Assembly (NCBI GenBank): GCA_948144175.1
Contig: CANXME010002307.1
Coordinates: 1,137,001 to 1,201,000 of the forward strand
DNA from: Closterium sp. NIES-65
Taxonomy: Eukaryota > Streptophyta > Zygnematophyceae > Desmidiales > Closteriaceae
Length of the DNA: 64,000 nt
Direction of reading: 5' to 3'
The notes beneath the pieces were generated by a model. That model had not been told where the DNA came from. It was given only the letters and a program-made list of their open reading frames with translations, and did not search any database. Of the stretch, positions 1-9,821 are shown piece by piece. Position 1 is the stretch's first letter. Every line of letters begins with the position of its first letter. The translations under genes and the position numbers were made by a program.

Positions 1-601
1 AGCCGCTCTGCTGCAGCGTTGGCACACCGTCGACCTGCTCCTTTGGCAGGTCACCTTTCTGCAGTGCTGGCGCGGCTCCTCTACGCAACTCTGGCAGGCG
101 ATCATCTGAGCTGTGCTGGCGATCGACCAGGCTAGCAGCAGGGTTGCTAGGTGTCTGATGTAGTCATTCTTGTCATTGCTTGTTGAATCATTCTAGAATT
201 CCAACTTTGCTAGTGGAAACTCTTGCCAATTTCACCCGTAAATGCAGGCACTAAGGAACCAAGCAAAGCTACGATCACCTCTAGTAGTTCGTGCCAACCC
301 CCGTAGTCTAGCTCACTACCGTTGTAGAGTGACTCTCCGCAATTCCCAACTCGTAACCCTTCCTAACTCTTCCTATTGTGTGTACTAAGACTATAGTGGC
401 TCCCATAGTGCCGTTCGTTCAAACCGACGCTGTGTCGTCAATTCTTGATGAAATTGTGCGATCTAAATTGCCTGTTGTAGGCAACGTTAAGGCGCTCCAC
501 ATCCAAGTTGACTAAAGTCATTTGGAGTTGTGAGCAGATCGCTATGAACGTTTAAAGCCGCTGTGCAGAAATCCGACTGTGCACTCTATCTTTCGTTTTA
601 G
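1..601. other. Unassigned leading stretch
   Basis: No gene, LTR or coding segment that I recognise. A short open stretch near 390-510 reads without stops but is too short and has no recognisable motif. From about 602 the sequence becomes antisense copia integrase. Confidence 0.4.
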
Positions 602-1084
602 GCACATTGGAGCCTACTGTGACTATAACAGATCCAAGGGATCAAAACACCGTTGACCTCTGCCTTGCGTCGCAAGGGGAAGATAATGGTGTAGCATGTG
701 TAGTCGTCAACCACTAGCAGGAAGTAGTGCTCCTGGTCCGTTCCACTGACGGGGGCTGGGACCTACACGTCCATGTGGAGAGTCTGCAGAGGTGTAGTGG
801 TCGGAGGAAACTCGGAGGAGTGGAGCGGCGCGCTGCCGCCCCTCAATGCAGGGAAGGCATGGCAGGGCAGGCGAGCGCGGGAGGGAGGACAGGGACCTAG
901 AAAGGGCCATAAAAAATGGGTCGCACGGGCATGGATCATGGACGTGCGAGCGATGTCCATGACCAAGCAAATGCGGCGCTCAGCTACCCCATTCTTCTGT
1001 CGAGACTCCGGAAGCGTGTTAGATGCCTTGTTTGCCACAGAATCCGCGAAGAACGCCGGAGTGAAACCCGCCCCCACGGTCGGA
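602..1084 (-). pseudogene. Copia integrase fragment, internally rearranged
   Basis: Read on the minus strand, the segment holds copia integrase-core pieces like those of the longer elements here: an end-of-core block with QKNGVAERR and HFLWPF (about 1085-901), a block ending LQTLHMDV that carries the first catalytic Asp (about 900-763), and a block with LLVVDDY (about 760-602). In intact copies LQTLHMDV and VVDDY precede NGIAERR, so the order is permuted. Frame breaks and stops make it non-functional. It is probably a rearranged remnant rather than a simple truncation. Confidence 0.7.
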
Positions 1085-1877
1085 GTGGAGACAGGAGGCA
1101 GGACTGCCACGAGTGCCCTCAGTGGCCAGAAGCCACCGAATTCGGCGGTATGACTCTTCGCGATTGAATTTTGCGTCAGCCATTTTCCCTCCAAAATCGC
1201 ATCTGCTTCAACTGTCAGTTCAAACTCGAATCTGATCAATGGTCCATATTCCAACCTTCACTTCATTTTGACCAAGGCCTTTCACAGCCGTCAGATCGAC
1301 AAATGACTTCATCATCAATCTACATTCCAATTTTCTATATGTATTGTTTATAGCATTTCAGCTCTCGGATTCAGCTGATGAGGAGAGGGGATCTACGACA
1401 TCATCGTTAGTGCGGGCTCGTTCTGTTGGGCTGAGAAAAGCCCTCAGGATCGTTCAAGGCTAGAGCTCTCAATGGGAATGTTTTATTGCGGAAGCGTTTT
1501 AATGATCAAGTGTTGAACCACCTTGCGCTAGTATGTCAGGGCAAGATAGATTGATTTAAGTAAGAAGATACAAGGTTTTATAAGAGTACAAGGAATATGA
1601 AAGGATATGGCTAATAAACGTTTTACTGTTGCTGTTGCGGTTCGATACAGTGACAACTTGGACAACTGCTCAATAGCGAGTCAGTTGTTTGTCCTTGCTG
1701 TCACGTTGTATTTGTCAAGTCAAAGGTCGCTGACCTTTGACCTTTGCGTAACCTCCAGCAGTTTTCTTCTATTGTCATCCTCCGATGGTTGACTCGCCGT
1801 TGTTCCTCTGTAGTTTGCCTCGTTTGTAGTTCGGTGTTGCGACACATATGAAGCGTTCATTTAAAAAATTTCCAACA
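1085..1877 (-). repeat. Repeat A: copia-type 3' LTR plus an unoccupied target site
   Basis: On the minus strand an LTR begins at 1877 with TGTTGGAA, directly after a purine tract (1878-1892) that follows copia RNase H coding. The segment 1248-1877 is repeated in inverted orientation at 35569-36203, and 1085-1247 is repeated at 19528-19687. Across 1238-1253 the sequence is continuous, whereas in the other two copies a copia element is inserted at exactly this point with TSD TGGTC. The far end of the LTR could not be fixed. Confidence 0.65.
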
Positions 1878-2499
1878 CTCCCCTTTGCTTCTGGAGTGTC
1901 GTTGCTGGTGACGTCGCCTTGTCCAGTCAGCAGCATGTAGTGCTCAAACTTCTGCTTTCTGAGCTTCTTGGTCAAGTAATCAGCTGCCATCTCGGACATG
2001 GGGCAATAGGATAGCTCGAGTCTCCCCTTCTCGATCTCGTTTTTCACAAAGAAGTATCGCAAGGCGATATGCTTCGTCCGGTTCGCGAACCCGTTCTTGT
2101 TCGCTATGCGAATTGTAGATTGGTTGTCGCATAACTGGGAGAAGTTGGGTAACTGGGCCAACTTTGCTTCTTCCAGCAGTTTGCGAAGATACTATCCTTC
2201 CTTGGTGGCTGAGCAGAGTGCAATACATTCTGCTTCAGCTGAGGAGAGAGCGATTAGTTCCTGCTTGCTCGATTGTCACGAGATAGGCCCGATAGGTTCA
2301 CGTTGGTAGATGTAGCTGGCGTGCGAGCGCCTGTTGTCTGCGTCGCCGGCGTGGTCGGCGTCTACGTAGCCGATTAGCTTAGGTGTCAAAGTTCCGCTTT
2401 TGTGGTAGATGAGACCGATTGTCGGAGTGCTGACGAGATAGTGGAGTGCGCGGTCGAGTTTCGCCATGTGCTCTGCTTTAGGTTTCTTAAGGTAGGTGG
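1878..2499 (-). pseudogene. Copia RNase H remnant
   Basis: Minus-strand reading gives the copia RNase H region in order: a KRVLRYL-like block at the upstream end, YVDADHAGD (about 2360), and the C-terminal block with KHIALRYFFVKNEI and ADYLTKKL (about 1950-2070). It ends at the purine tract before the LTR at 1877. Frames change between blocks, so it is dead. It belongs to a different copia lineage from C1-C6, whose equivalent motif reads NTADVFTKAL. The gypsy LTR at 2500 interrupts its upstream side. Confidence 0.75.
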
Positions 2500-2698
2500 T
2501 GTGAGAGTACGACGGCTTGTGCGGGCTATGCTTGCTTGCCTTTACTTTATTATGCTATTTCTAGCATAGGATAATTATATGCATGCATGAATTGCTTGAT
2601 TTCCTAGGCTAGGTGCTTTCGTATATTTTATTATAGTTATAGCACCGAGCTAGGTTGCGTGCACCGAATTCTGGCTTTTCGGTTGCCACCGAATTGCC

Positions 2699-3045
2699 TG
2701 TCAGAGGTCCACTGGTGATCCCCGATTGATCCTAGGAAAGGGTTACAGGCACGTTGGCTTGGGGGGTTATGGGCGCATTGACCCGCTACTTAAACAAGCC
2801 CTTTTATCCCAATGGTCTAGTGGTTGGGATTCTGACATGGTATCAGAGCGAAGGTCTCGGGTTCGTATCCCGGTGTATGCACTTCGGGCATCCCAGTGCG
2901 GGGGGGTGTCAGAGGTCCACTGGTGATCCCCGATTGATCCTAGGAAAGGGTTACAGGCACGTTGGCCTGGGGGGTTATGGGCGCATTGACCCGCTACTTA
3001 AACAAGCCCTTTTATCCCAATGGTCTAGTGGTTGGGATTCTGACA
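2699..3045 (+). mobile_element. T1: 347-bp miniature LTR retrotransposon (TRIM) with a tRNA-like core
   Basis: Two near-identical 139-bp LTRs (2699-2837 and 2907-3045, TGTCAG...CTGACA) flank only 69 bp. The internal part starts with the initiator-tRNA-Met primer-binding site TGGTATCAGAGC (2838) and ends in a G7 purine tract. The unit is bounded by perfect TSDs TTGCC (2694-2698 and 3046-3050) inside the G1 5' LTR, and the empty site is seen in the G1 3' LTR. It has no coding capacity, so its reverse transcription and integration proteins must come from elsewhere. Two more copies are T2 (41298) and T3 (59948). Confidence 0.9.
2813..2870 (+). promoter_or_regulatory. tRNA(Glu)-like RNA polymerase III promoter (A and B boxes) in T1
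   Basis: TGGTCTAGTGG at 2813-2823 fits the A-box consensus and matches the D-arm of tRNA(Glu) genes. GGTTCGTATCC at 2860-2870 is a B box with one deviation and forms a five-pair T-arm with a seven-base loop. The 36-base spacing is normal for tRNA genes. The LTR/primer-site junction (2837/2838) lies between the boxes. There is no matching 3' acceptor strand, so it is tRNA-like, not a tRNA gene. Activity is an inference. Confidence 0.55.
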
Positions 3046-3224
3046 TTGCCTTCTACCGAATTCGGGAAGGATCTGTTCGGGACGCTTCGCGACCCGCGGA
3101 ACCTTCACGTAACACCTGCTTACGGGGCCTTATGTCGAGCCTATATATAGCCTCGTGTTGTACCCAGGTGATCGCTCAATTCAATTACAATTCTCTTTTC
3201 TGAGCTCGATCCTAGATCCTCACA

Positions 3225-3240
3225 CTTGGTAATCAGAGCC
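3225..3240 (+). other. G1 primer-binding site
   Basis: Just after the LTR end, CTTGGTAATCAGAGCC resembles the initiator tRNA-Met complementary site (TGGTATCAGAGC) with one inserted base. Confidence 0.7.
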
Positions 3241-3573
3241 TGTTTGCACGCGGAGTTTTTCGACCGCTAAAACCTAGTTTTTTAAACTTCGGGGGCGACG
3301 ACGGAAGGCGCCGATTTCGGGTTCGTAAACCAGTTCTGCGCTATTTTCTAACGTCCCCCTCGAACCGGTTTTCGAACTTTCCTCAGGTCCAGTGGCGAAA
3401 AAGTTGGAACTTCGACCGTCGGATCGATTCGAATCTCAACGGCCCTGAGAATTTCGCCCAAAAAAGTTGGAATTTGGAGCGTCGGATCGAATTTCTTCTC
3501 AACGGCCGAGATCAGACGCGAATTTCGATTAAGGGGGAATAACGCGACCTACAGAATCAGCCCTCGTCATTTC
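3241..3573 (+). other. G1 untranslated leader
   Basis: 333 bases between the primer-binding site and copia C1, without a convincing reading frame. G1 Gag begins after C1, at 9822. Confidence 0.6.
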
Positions 3574-3705
3574 AGTCAGAACATTATAGCTTACTCATTT
3601 GTGTAGGCTATAGTGGGGTATCCCATAAGGGGTACAACCCAGTTAGGGTTTCCTATTTGTACTCACTGCGTTCATAGTCATTTCATTCTCGTTCTAACTT
3701 TCTCA
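3574..3705 (+). repeat. C1 5' LTR
   Basis: About 132 bp, similar to both LTRs of N1 (10339-10470, 11991-12122), with shared blocks AGTGGGGTA and GGGGTACAACCC. It ends TTTCTCA, followed at once by the primer site TGGTATCGAGCAGG. The first bases read AGTCAGA instead of TGTCAGA. Confidence 0.85.
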
Positions 3706-4579
3706 TGGTATCGAGCAGGTTTCCCCGTGGGAACTGTGCTTAGGGCCCACCACATCGAACTTTTTTTTCTGCCCGGAGCGCGCTCCGGGCCCTTTCTCTT
3801 ACTTTTTTTATCTGCCCTAACGACCCCTAGACGCCCGCGTGCCGCCCTTAGACGCCCACGCGCCGCCCGTCCTGGCCCCTAGATGCCCGCGCGCCGCCCT
3901 GAGACGCTCGCGCGCCGCCCGTCCCGGCCCCTAGACACCCGCGCGCCGCCCGTCCAGGCCCCACGCCGCCCGTGCGCTGCCCTTCGAGCCCGCACGCCGC
4001 CCGTCCAGGCCCCACGCCGCCCGCGCGCTGCCCTTCGAGCCCGCGCGCCGCCCGTCTAGGCCCCACGCTGCCCGCGCGCTGTCCTTAGTGCCCGCGAGCC
4101 GCCCGTCTCAGCTCCCCCCTAGACGCCCGTGCGCTGCCCACCACGCCCCTCGACGCCGTGCGCCGCCCGATCCGGCCCCACACCACCCGTGCGCCACCCG
4201 TCCCGGCCGCGCACACCCGTCCCGGCCCCTCGTCGCCCGTGCGTAGCCCGTCCCGGCCCCGCTCCCAGCCGCCCGTGTGCCACCCGTCTCGGCCCCGCTC
4301 CCAGCCGCCCGTGCGCTACCCGTCCCGGCCCGGCTCCCGGCCACCCGTGCACCACCCGTCCCTGCCGTGAGCCACCGGCCCGAGCCGCCTGCGCAGCTGT
4401 GGAGCCGAGCCGCCAGAGCCGCCTGTGCCGATGACCGCCCGAGCCGCCCGAGCCGCCCGAGGAGCCGAGCCGCTGGTGCCGAGGTGCTGCTGTTGCTGCT
4501 GGGCAGGCCGAGCTGCCGTGTTTGCTGTGCTGCTGTGCTGCCCGACCCGTCCTGTCTGGTGAGACCGCCGGCTGCAGTC
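3706..4579 (+). other. C1 leader: primer site, GGGCCCACC/poly-T motif, 20-bp palindrome, GC-rich repeats
   Basis: After the primer site comes GGGCCCACC, a T8 run and a perfect 20-bp palindrome at 3771-3790 centred on GAGCGCGCTC. About 600 bases of degenerate tandem GC-rich repeats (3820-4430, units around CGCCCGTCCCGGCCC) follow up to the gag start. The same order recurs in the leaders of N1, C2, C3 and C4. The open frames through the repeats on either strand are low-complexity shadows. Confidence 0.7.
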
Positions 4580-7500
4580 ATGGCTACCCCTAGTGTCCTA
4601 GCTTTTGACGCTGAGGGTCGTGCCATTGACTTTGAGGTCTGGGTCGACGACCTGCAGCTGTTCTTGCAGTGCGATAGGGTAGACGACCTTTCTCTCTTTG
4701 ACCTTACCTCTGGCGCCGTCCCTGCCCCTGCTGCTGATGCTGACCCCACTGTTCGCTCCAAGTGGGCCACACGCGATGCTGCTGCACGTCTTGCTGTCCG
4801 TCGCCACCTGCCTACCGCTGAGCGTGCACACTTTAGTCAGTACAAGAGTGCCCAGACCTTGTACGACGCTGTAGTTGCGCGCTACTCCTCCCCTGCCACT
4901 GCTCCACTGAGCCGCCTCATGCTCCCCTTCCTCTTCCGTAACCTCGCCGCCTTTCCCACTGTCGCTGATCTCATTACGCACCTCCGCACTAGTGACACCC
5001 GCTACCGCGCTGCGCCTCCTGCTGACTTCTGCGCCAAGTACCCCCCCACCCCATGTACATCACTCTCTACTTTCTCGTCACTCCCCTCCCTGACTCCCTT
5101 CGTGTAGTCCGGGACCACTTCCTCGCGGTCTGTCCCACCACTCTCACAGTCGACAGCCTCGAGAAGGCCCTCTTAGCGGCGGAGAAGAGCATCGTCGCTG
5201 TAGGAGCCTCTCGAGGTGACCCCCGCGCCCCCATCTTTGAGGGGTGTTCTCCTTCCCCTCTCTTGCCCTCTGTCGCCTCTGCCGCTGCGGCCGACCTCGT
5301 TGGTCTTGAGTCGGTCGGTGCGGCGTCTGCCCCTAGCGGGAGACGCCGCTCTGGCAAGGGCAAGGGGGGCAAGGGAGCGGGTGGGGCCAGCGGGGGCGGT
5401 GGAGGTGGAGGTGGAGGCGGCGGAGGGAGTGGGGGTGGCGGTGGAGGTGGTGGGGGGGGTGGGGGTGCTAGTGGCGGCAGTGGAGGCGGGAGTGGCAGCG
5501 GCGGTGGCGGTGGGAGCGGAGGTGGCGGAGGCGGCGGCGGTGGAGGCGGCGGCGGTGGAGGCGGAGGCGGGGGTGGCGGTGGTGGAGGTGATCGGAGTGG
5601 CGCTTCGCAGCGGAGCAGCACTGGGGGTGGTCAGCGCCAGCAGCAGCAGCAGCAGCAGCGTTCTCGCGACATCCCCACCCCTCAGCAGCTCCGTGAGTGG
5701 TACACGCAGCGTCAGCGCGGTGGGGGTTTTGGTCCCTGCACCTACGTTCTCCGCACTAGCGACCGCGCTGGAGAGCAGTGTGGGGGTACCCACACCGCCC
5801 AGCGCTGCTTTGGCCGCCTGACGGACGCTTGGCACCAGCAGTTCCTGAAGGCCGCGGAGATCCCCCGCTGGGGAGAGCTGTCTAGGGCTGGTGTCGCTAT
5901 CTTTGATATTGATTTTGATGCTATCCTTGCTGCCATGTATGCTGTGACCATTAGTGATGAGGGTGACTGTTACCGGTGTTTCCCGCCCAACCCGGGCATT
6001 GGTACTACTGCTCTAGGTGCTTGTCAGACTACTGCTCTAGGTGCCAGTGCGTCTGTGCTCTCAGGTGCTGGTGAGGCTGCTCTCTCAGGTACTAGTGAGT
6101 CTGCGCTCTCAGGTACTGTGTCGGCTTCGGCCTCCCACACCTTCACACTTGACTCTGGAGCGTCTCGCTCCTTCTTTCGGGACCGCACCACACTCACGCC
6201 GCTTAGTCGGCCGGTTGCGGTGTCCCTGGCTGACCCCTCTGGGGGTCCTGTCCTGTCTCGCTTCTCCACAGTCCTCCCGTGTCCGGCGGCTCCCTCTGGC
6301 ACCCTGTCTGGTCTCTACCTCCCCTCGTTCTCTACAAACTTGGTGAGTGGTGCTAACCTACAGGATGCGGGAGTCCACCAGTTCACCCCTACTCGTCAGC
6401 GTGTGACGCACTACACAGAGGCTAGCACAGGTCGTCACCTGGCTACGTTTACACGTCAGCCAGGGTCGAGCCTGTACACACTGACCACTGCTTCTCCTCC
6501 AGTTCCTGAGTCTGGTAGGGTCCCTTCGTCAGGTCAGGTGTTTGCTGCAGCGTCCAGGTCTGGTCCTGAGTCTACCCCCTGTTCATGTCGTCGCCTGTCT
6601 CACGAGACTCTCCTCTGGCACCACCACCTGGGTCACCCCTCTCTGCTTCAGCTCAGAGGCATGGCCTCCCGTCTTCTTGTGTCTGGTCTTCCTCGGTCCC
6701 TCCCTCCCCTTCCTCAGGGCCCTGGCCCTGCCTGTGTCCCCTGTGTCGAGGGGCGCCAACGTGCTGCCCCTCACTCCTCCCAGTTTCCTCCGACAGAGGC
6801 TCCGTTGCAGACGCTTCACATGGACGTGTGGGGCCCTGCCCGCGTCCGTGGACTCGGTCACGAGCGCTACTTCCTGTTGGTGGTTGACGACTACTCTCGT
6901 TACACCACAGTCTTCCCCTTGCACAGCAAGGATGATGTTACTGAGGTGCTGATCGACTGGATCCGCGCAGCTCGTCTCCAGCTCAGGCAGAGCTTTGGCT
7001 CGGACTTTCCTGTGTTGCGTCTGCACTCGGACAGAGGCGGGGAGTTCTCCACTGGCCTTCTGCGTGCTTACTGTCGTGCCCGAGGCATCCGTCAGACCTT
7101 CACGCTTCCGGACTCACCGCAGCAAAATGGGATTGCAGAGCGCCGCATTGGCATGGTCATGGACGTCGCTCGTACGTCTATGATGCATGCGGCTGCCCCC
7201 CATTTTCTGTGGCCGTTTGCGGTCAGGTACGCGGCGCATCAGATCAACCTCCACCCCAGGGTCTCAAGGCCGGAGACCTCCCCAGCTTTGCTGTGGACGG
7301 GGAAGGTTGGCGATGCGTCGGCGTTCCGGGTCTGGGGATCTCGGGCGTTTGTCCGCGACTTGTCTGCGGACAAGCTGTCCCCTTGCGCTGCTCCCTGCGT
7401 CTTCCTGGGGTTCCCCCCCGACGCCCCTGGGTGGCAATTCTACCACCCCACCTCTCGCCGTGTTCTGTCCTCCCAGGACGTCACGTTCGATGAGTCGGTA

Positions 7501-9793
7501 CCCTACTACCGCCTCTTCCCCTACCGCACTCCGTCCCTCCCCCCACCCCCGCTCTTCTTGGTACCAGGTCCCCCCCCGGTAGACCCCCTTCCCCCTCAGG
7601 GTCCTGCCCCTTCAGGTGTGTCCCAGGTAGACGCGGTCGAGCCTGTCGAGGTCACTGGTGACTCTGGTGCTGCTGTGGGTGCTGAGCCTAGGGGTGCTGT
7701 GATTGGGGGTGCTGTGCCTAGGGGTGCTGAGCTTGGGGGTGCGGAGCTTGGGGGTGCGGAGTCTGGGGGTGCTAAGTCTGGGGGTGCTGAGCCTGGGGGT
7801 GCTGAGCCTGGGGGTGCTGAGCCTGGGGGTGCTGAGCCTGGGGGTGCTGAGCCTGGGGGTGCTGAGACTGGAGGTGCTACGCCTGGAGGTGCTTTGCCCG
7901 GGGGTCCTGAGCCTGGAGGCTCTTCGCTTGGAGGCTCTCCGGGTGCTTCGACTCGCCGAGAGCCACTCTCCCCACAGGAGCTGCGTGAGTGGTTTGCCCG
8001 GCGCTGGAGGCGTGCTGCTGGTGCTGGAGGTTCTTCGGCTGCTGAGGGTGCTGCTGCCGCGCGTCCCGGAGGTGCTCGTACTAGGAGTACTGGAGCTGCT
8101 GGGCCTGCGGGTTCTACTCGAGCTGGTGCTGCTGAGCGTGTTGGCGCTGAGACTACCGCTGGCGGTCCGACTGGCAGTGCTCCTGGTGCTGCTGGAGGTT
8201 CTGGGGCTGCTGGAGGTGCTACTGGGGGTTCTGGAGCTACTAGAGGTGCTGCTGGAGCGGGTACTCCTGCTGGGGGTACTCGTGCTGTCCCTGCTATTTC
8301 TGGCGTCGCCACCTGGCCCCGACCGTACTTCGTTCCAGTCCTGCAGCAGGTTCTTGGTCTTACACCTTCTCCTGGTCCTCCCCCTCCTCCCTTAGAGGGT
8401 CCACAGCCTGTCCAGTCACAGTTACAGCTACAGCCTGCCTCCCCTTTGCCTGCTCCTTCTCCCTACGCTGGTCCGACTGGAGGTCTTACTGAGCGTCGTG
8501 AGCCTGCGTCTCGTCCTGCGTCGCGTGTTTGTGCTGCGCGCACTAGTGGTCGTGGTTCGCGTCAGCGTCCTCCTATGTCCCTGGCACGCACCGGATGTCT
8601 CTGCGTCCGTCTACTGCTCCTCTGCGTGCCCCTTTGCCTTCTCCTCCTGCTTCCTCTCTTTCTGCTCTTGCCGACCCGGAGTCGGACTCTCTTCGTGCTG
8701 CCAGTCCTACTGTCACACGTCTCCTTGCTACTGTTGTCACTGACCCTTCTTTCGAGTCTTCTGCTGCGTCTGCTCTTGTTACTGAGCTCGTCGACTTTGC
8801 TGCGCGCTGTTGTCTAGACTACGCTGCTAGTCTTGTCGCTGAGTCTGAGTCTACCTCTCCTCCGTCCGTCGGGGGTGAGTGTGCCCTTGGCACGGACGTC
8901 CTTGAGGACAGGCAGGAGGAGTTCCAGTGTCTGGCCGCCGCTTCACCTCATCTCACGTCTGTACTGCTCACCCGTGAGGGAGACCCGGATGCACTAGACA
9001 TCCCGACTCCGCGCTCTTACGCGGAGGCGATAGAGGGTCCCTACTCCTCTCAGTGGCAGGCAGCTATGGATGCAGAGATGGCTTCCTAGAAGTCCACAGA
9101 CACCTACGTTGGCGCTGTTCCCCCTCCTGGGGCGAACATCGTCAGTGGCATGTGGATCTTCAGGGTGAAGCGGCCGCCGGGTTCTCCGCCTGTTTTCAAG
9201 GCGCGTTACGTGGCTCGTGGCTTCAGCCAGCGGCAGGGAGTTGACTACTTTCAGACCTTCTCCCCCACCCCGAAGATGACCACTCTTCGGGTACTGCTGC
9301 ACGTTGCTGCTCACCGTGACTACGAGCTGCACTCTCTCGACTTCAGCACTGCTTTCTTGCAGGGCAGCCTGCACGAGGAGATCTGGCTGCGTCGCCCACC
9401 TGGCTTCACTGGGTCTTTCCCTCCTAGAACCCAGTGGAGTCTCCGGCGTCCAGTCTACGGTCTCCGCCAGGCGCTGCATGAGTGGCACGACATACTGAGG
9501 ACTACGCTGGTGGCACTTGGGTTTGCTCCTTCCACTGCAGACCCGTCGCTGTTTCTGCGCACCGACACCTCTCTGCCGCCGTTCTACATCCTCGTGTACG
9601 TCGACGACTTGGTCTTTGCCACAGCTGACACTGCTGGACTCGCCTACGTGAAGTCCGAGCTGCAGAAGAGACACACGTGCACTGACCTGGGTGAACTGCG
9701 CGGCTACCTTGGCTTGCAAATCACCCGGGATAGAGCACGCCGCACCATTACCCTGACTCAGTCACACATGGTGCAGCAGGTCCTTCAGCGCTT
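4580..9793 (+). pseudogene. C1 gag-pol polyprotein, broken
   Basis: The ATG at 4580 opens MATPSVLAFDAEGRA. In order: Gag N-domain; a glycine-rich linker (5375-5590) with runs of more than 20 Gly; a CX13CX3HX4C motif (about 5735-5810); protease with TLDSGAS (about 6150); the HHCC pre-integrase region; integrase core with HMDVWGP, HSDRGGE and NGIAE, which supply the DDE triad; an integrase C-terminal block; an Ala/Gly linker with GGAEP repeats (7690-7920); and RT with intact YVDD (about 9600). Breaks seen: a frameshift in the C-run near 5041-5056, a one-base loss near 8575, and TAG at 9087-9089. It would normally make virus-like particles and copy the element; this copy is truncated before RNase H. 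Confidence 0.88.
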
Positions 9794-9821
9794 CATCACA
9801 AATCTTCTTTTAAATCGCCAA

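Larger units (their letters stand above)
2500..3224 (+). repeat. G1 5' LTR, interrupted by T1
   Basis: It matches the G1 3' LTR (19176-19527) and the G3 LTR (63085-63458, inverted), including a TATATATAG box (about 3140). Without T1 and one TSD copy it is about 374 bp. It ends with CTCACA, followed by a primer-binding site. Confidence 0.85.
3574..9793 (+). mobile_element. C1: Ty1/copia element, 3'-truncated, inserted in the G1 leader
   Basis: Contains a 5' LTR (3574-3705), primer site, long GC-rich leader, gag (from 4580), and pol through the RT. It stops abruptly at about 9793 inside the segment after QVLQRF, where G1 sequence resumes. RNase H, 3' UTR and 3' LTR are missing, so no TSD can be checked. 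Confidence 0.85.

Noticed and set aside
2806-2880. A genuine tRNA(Glu) gene
   Set aside because: The D-arm and T-arm fit, but there is no 3' acceptor strand, and a primer site occupies the anticodon region.
5067-5835. Antisense frames with polyproline or Thr/Ala repeats
   Set aside because: They are the complement of the Gag glycine linker; the sense strand carries the recognised Gag.
7596-8312. Antisense 238-codon frame
   Set aside because: Complement of the Ala/Gly linker of C1. Identical shadows occur opposite C2b, C3 and C4.
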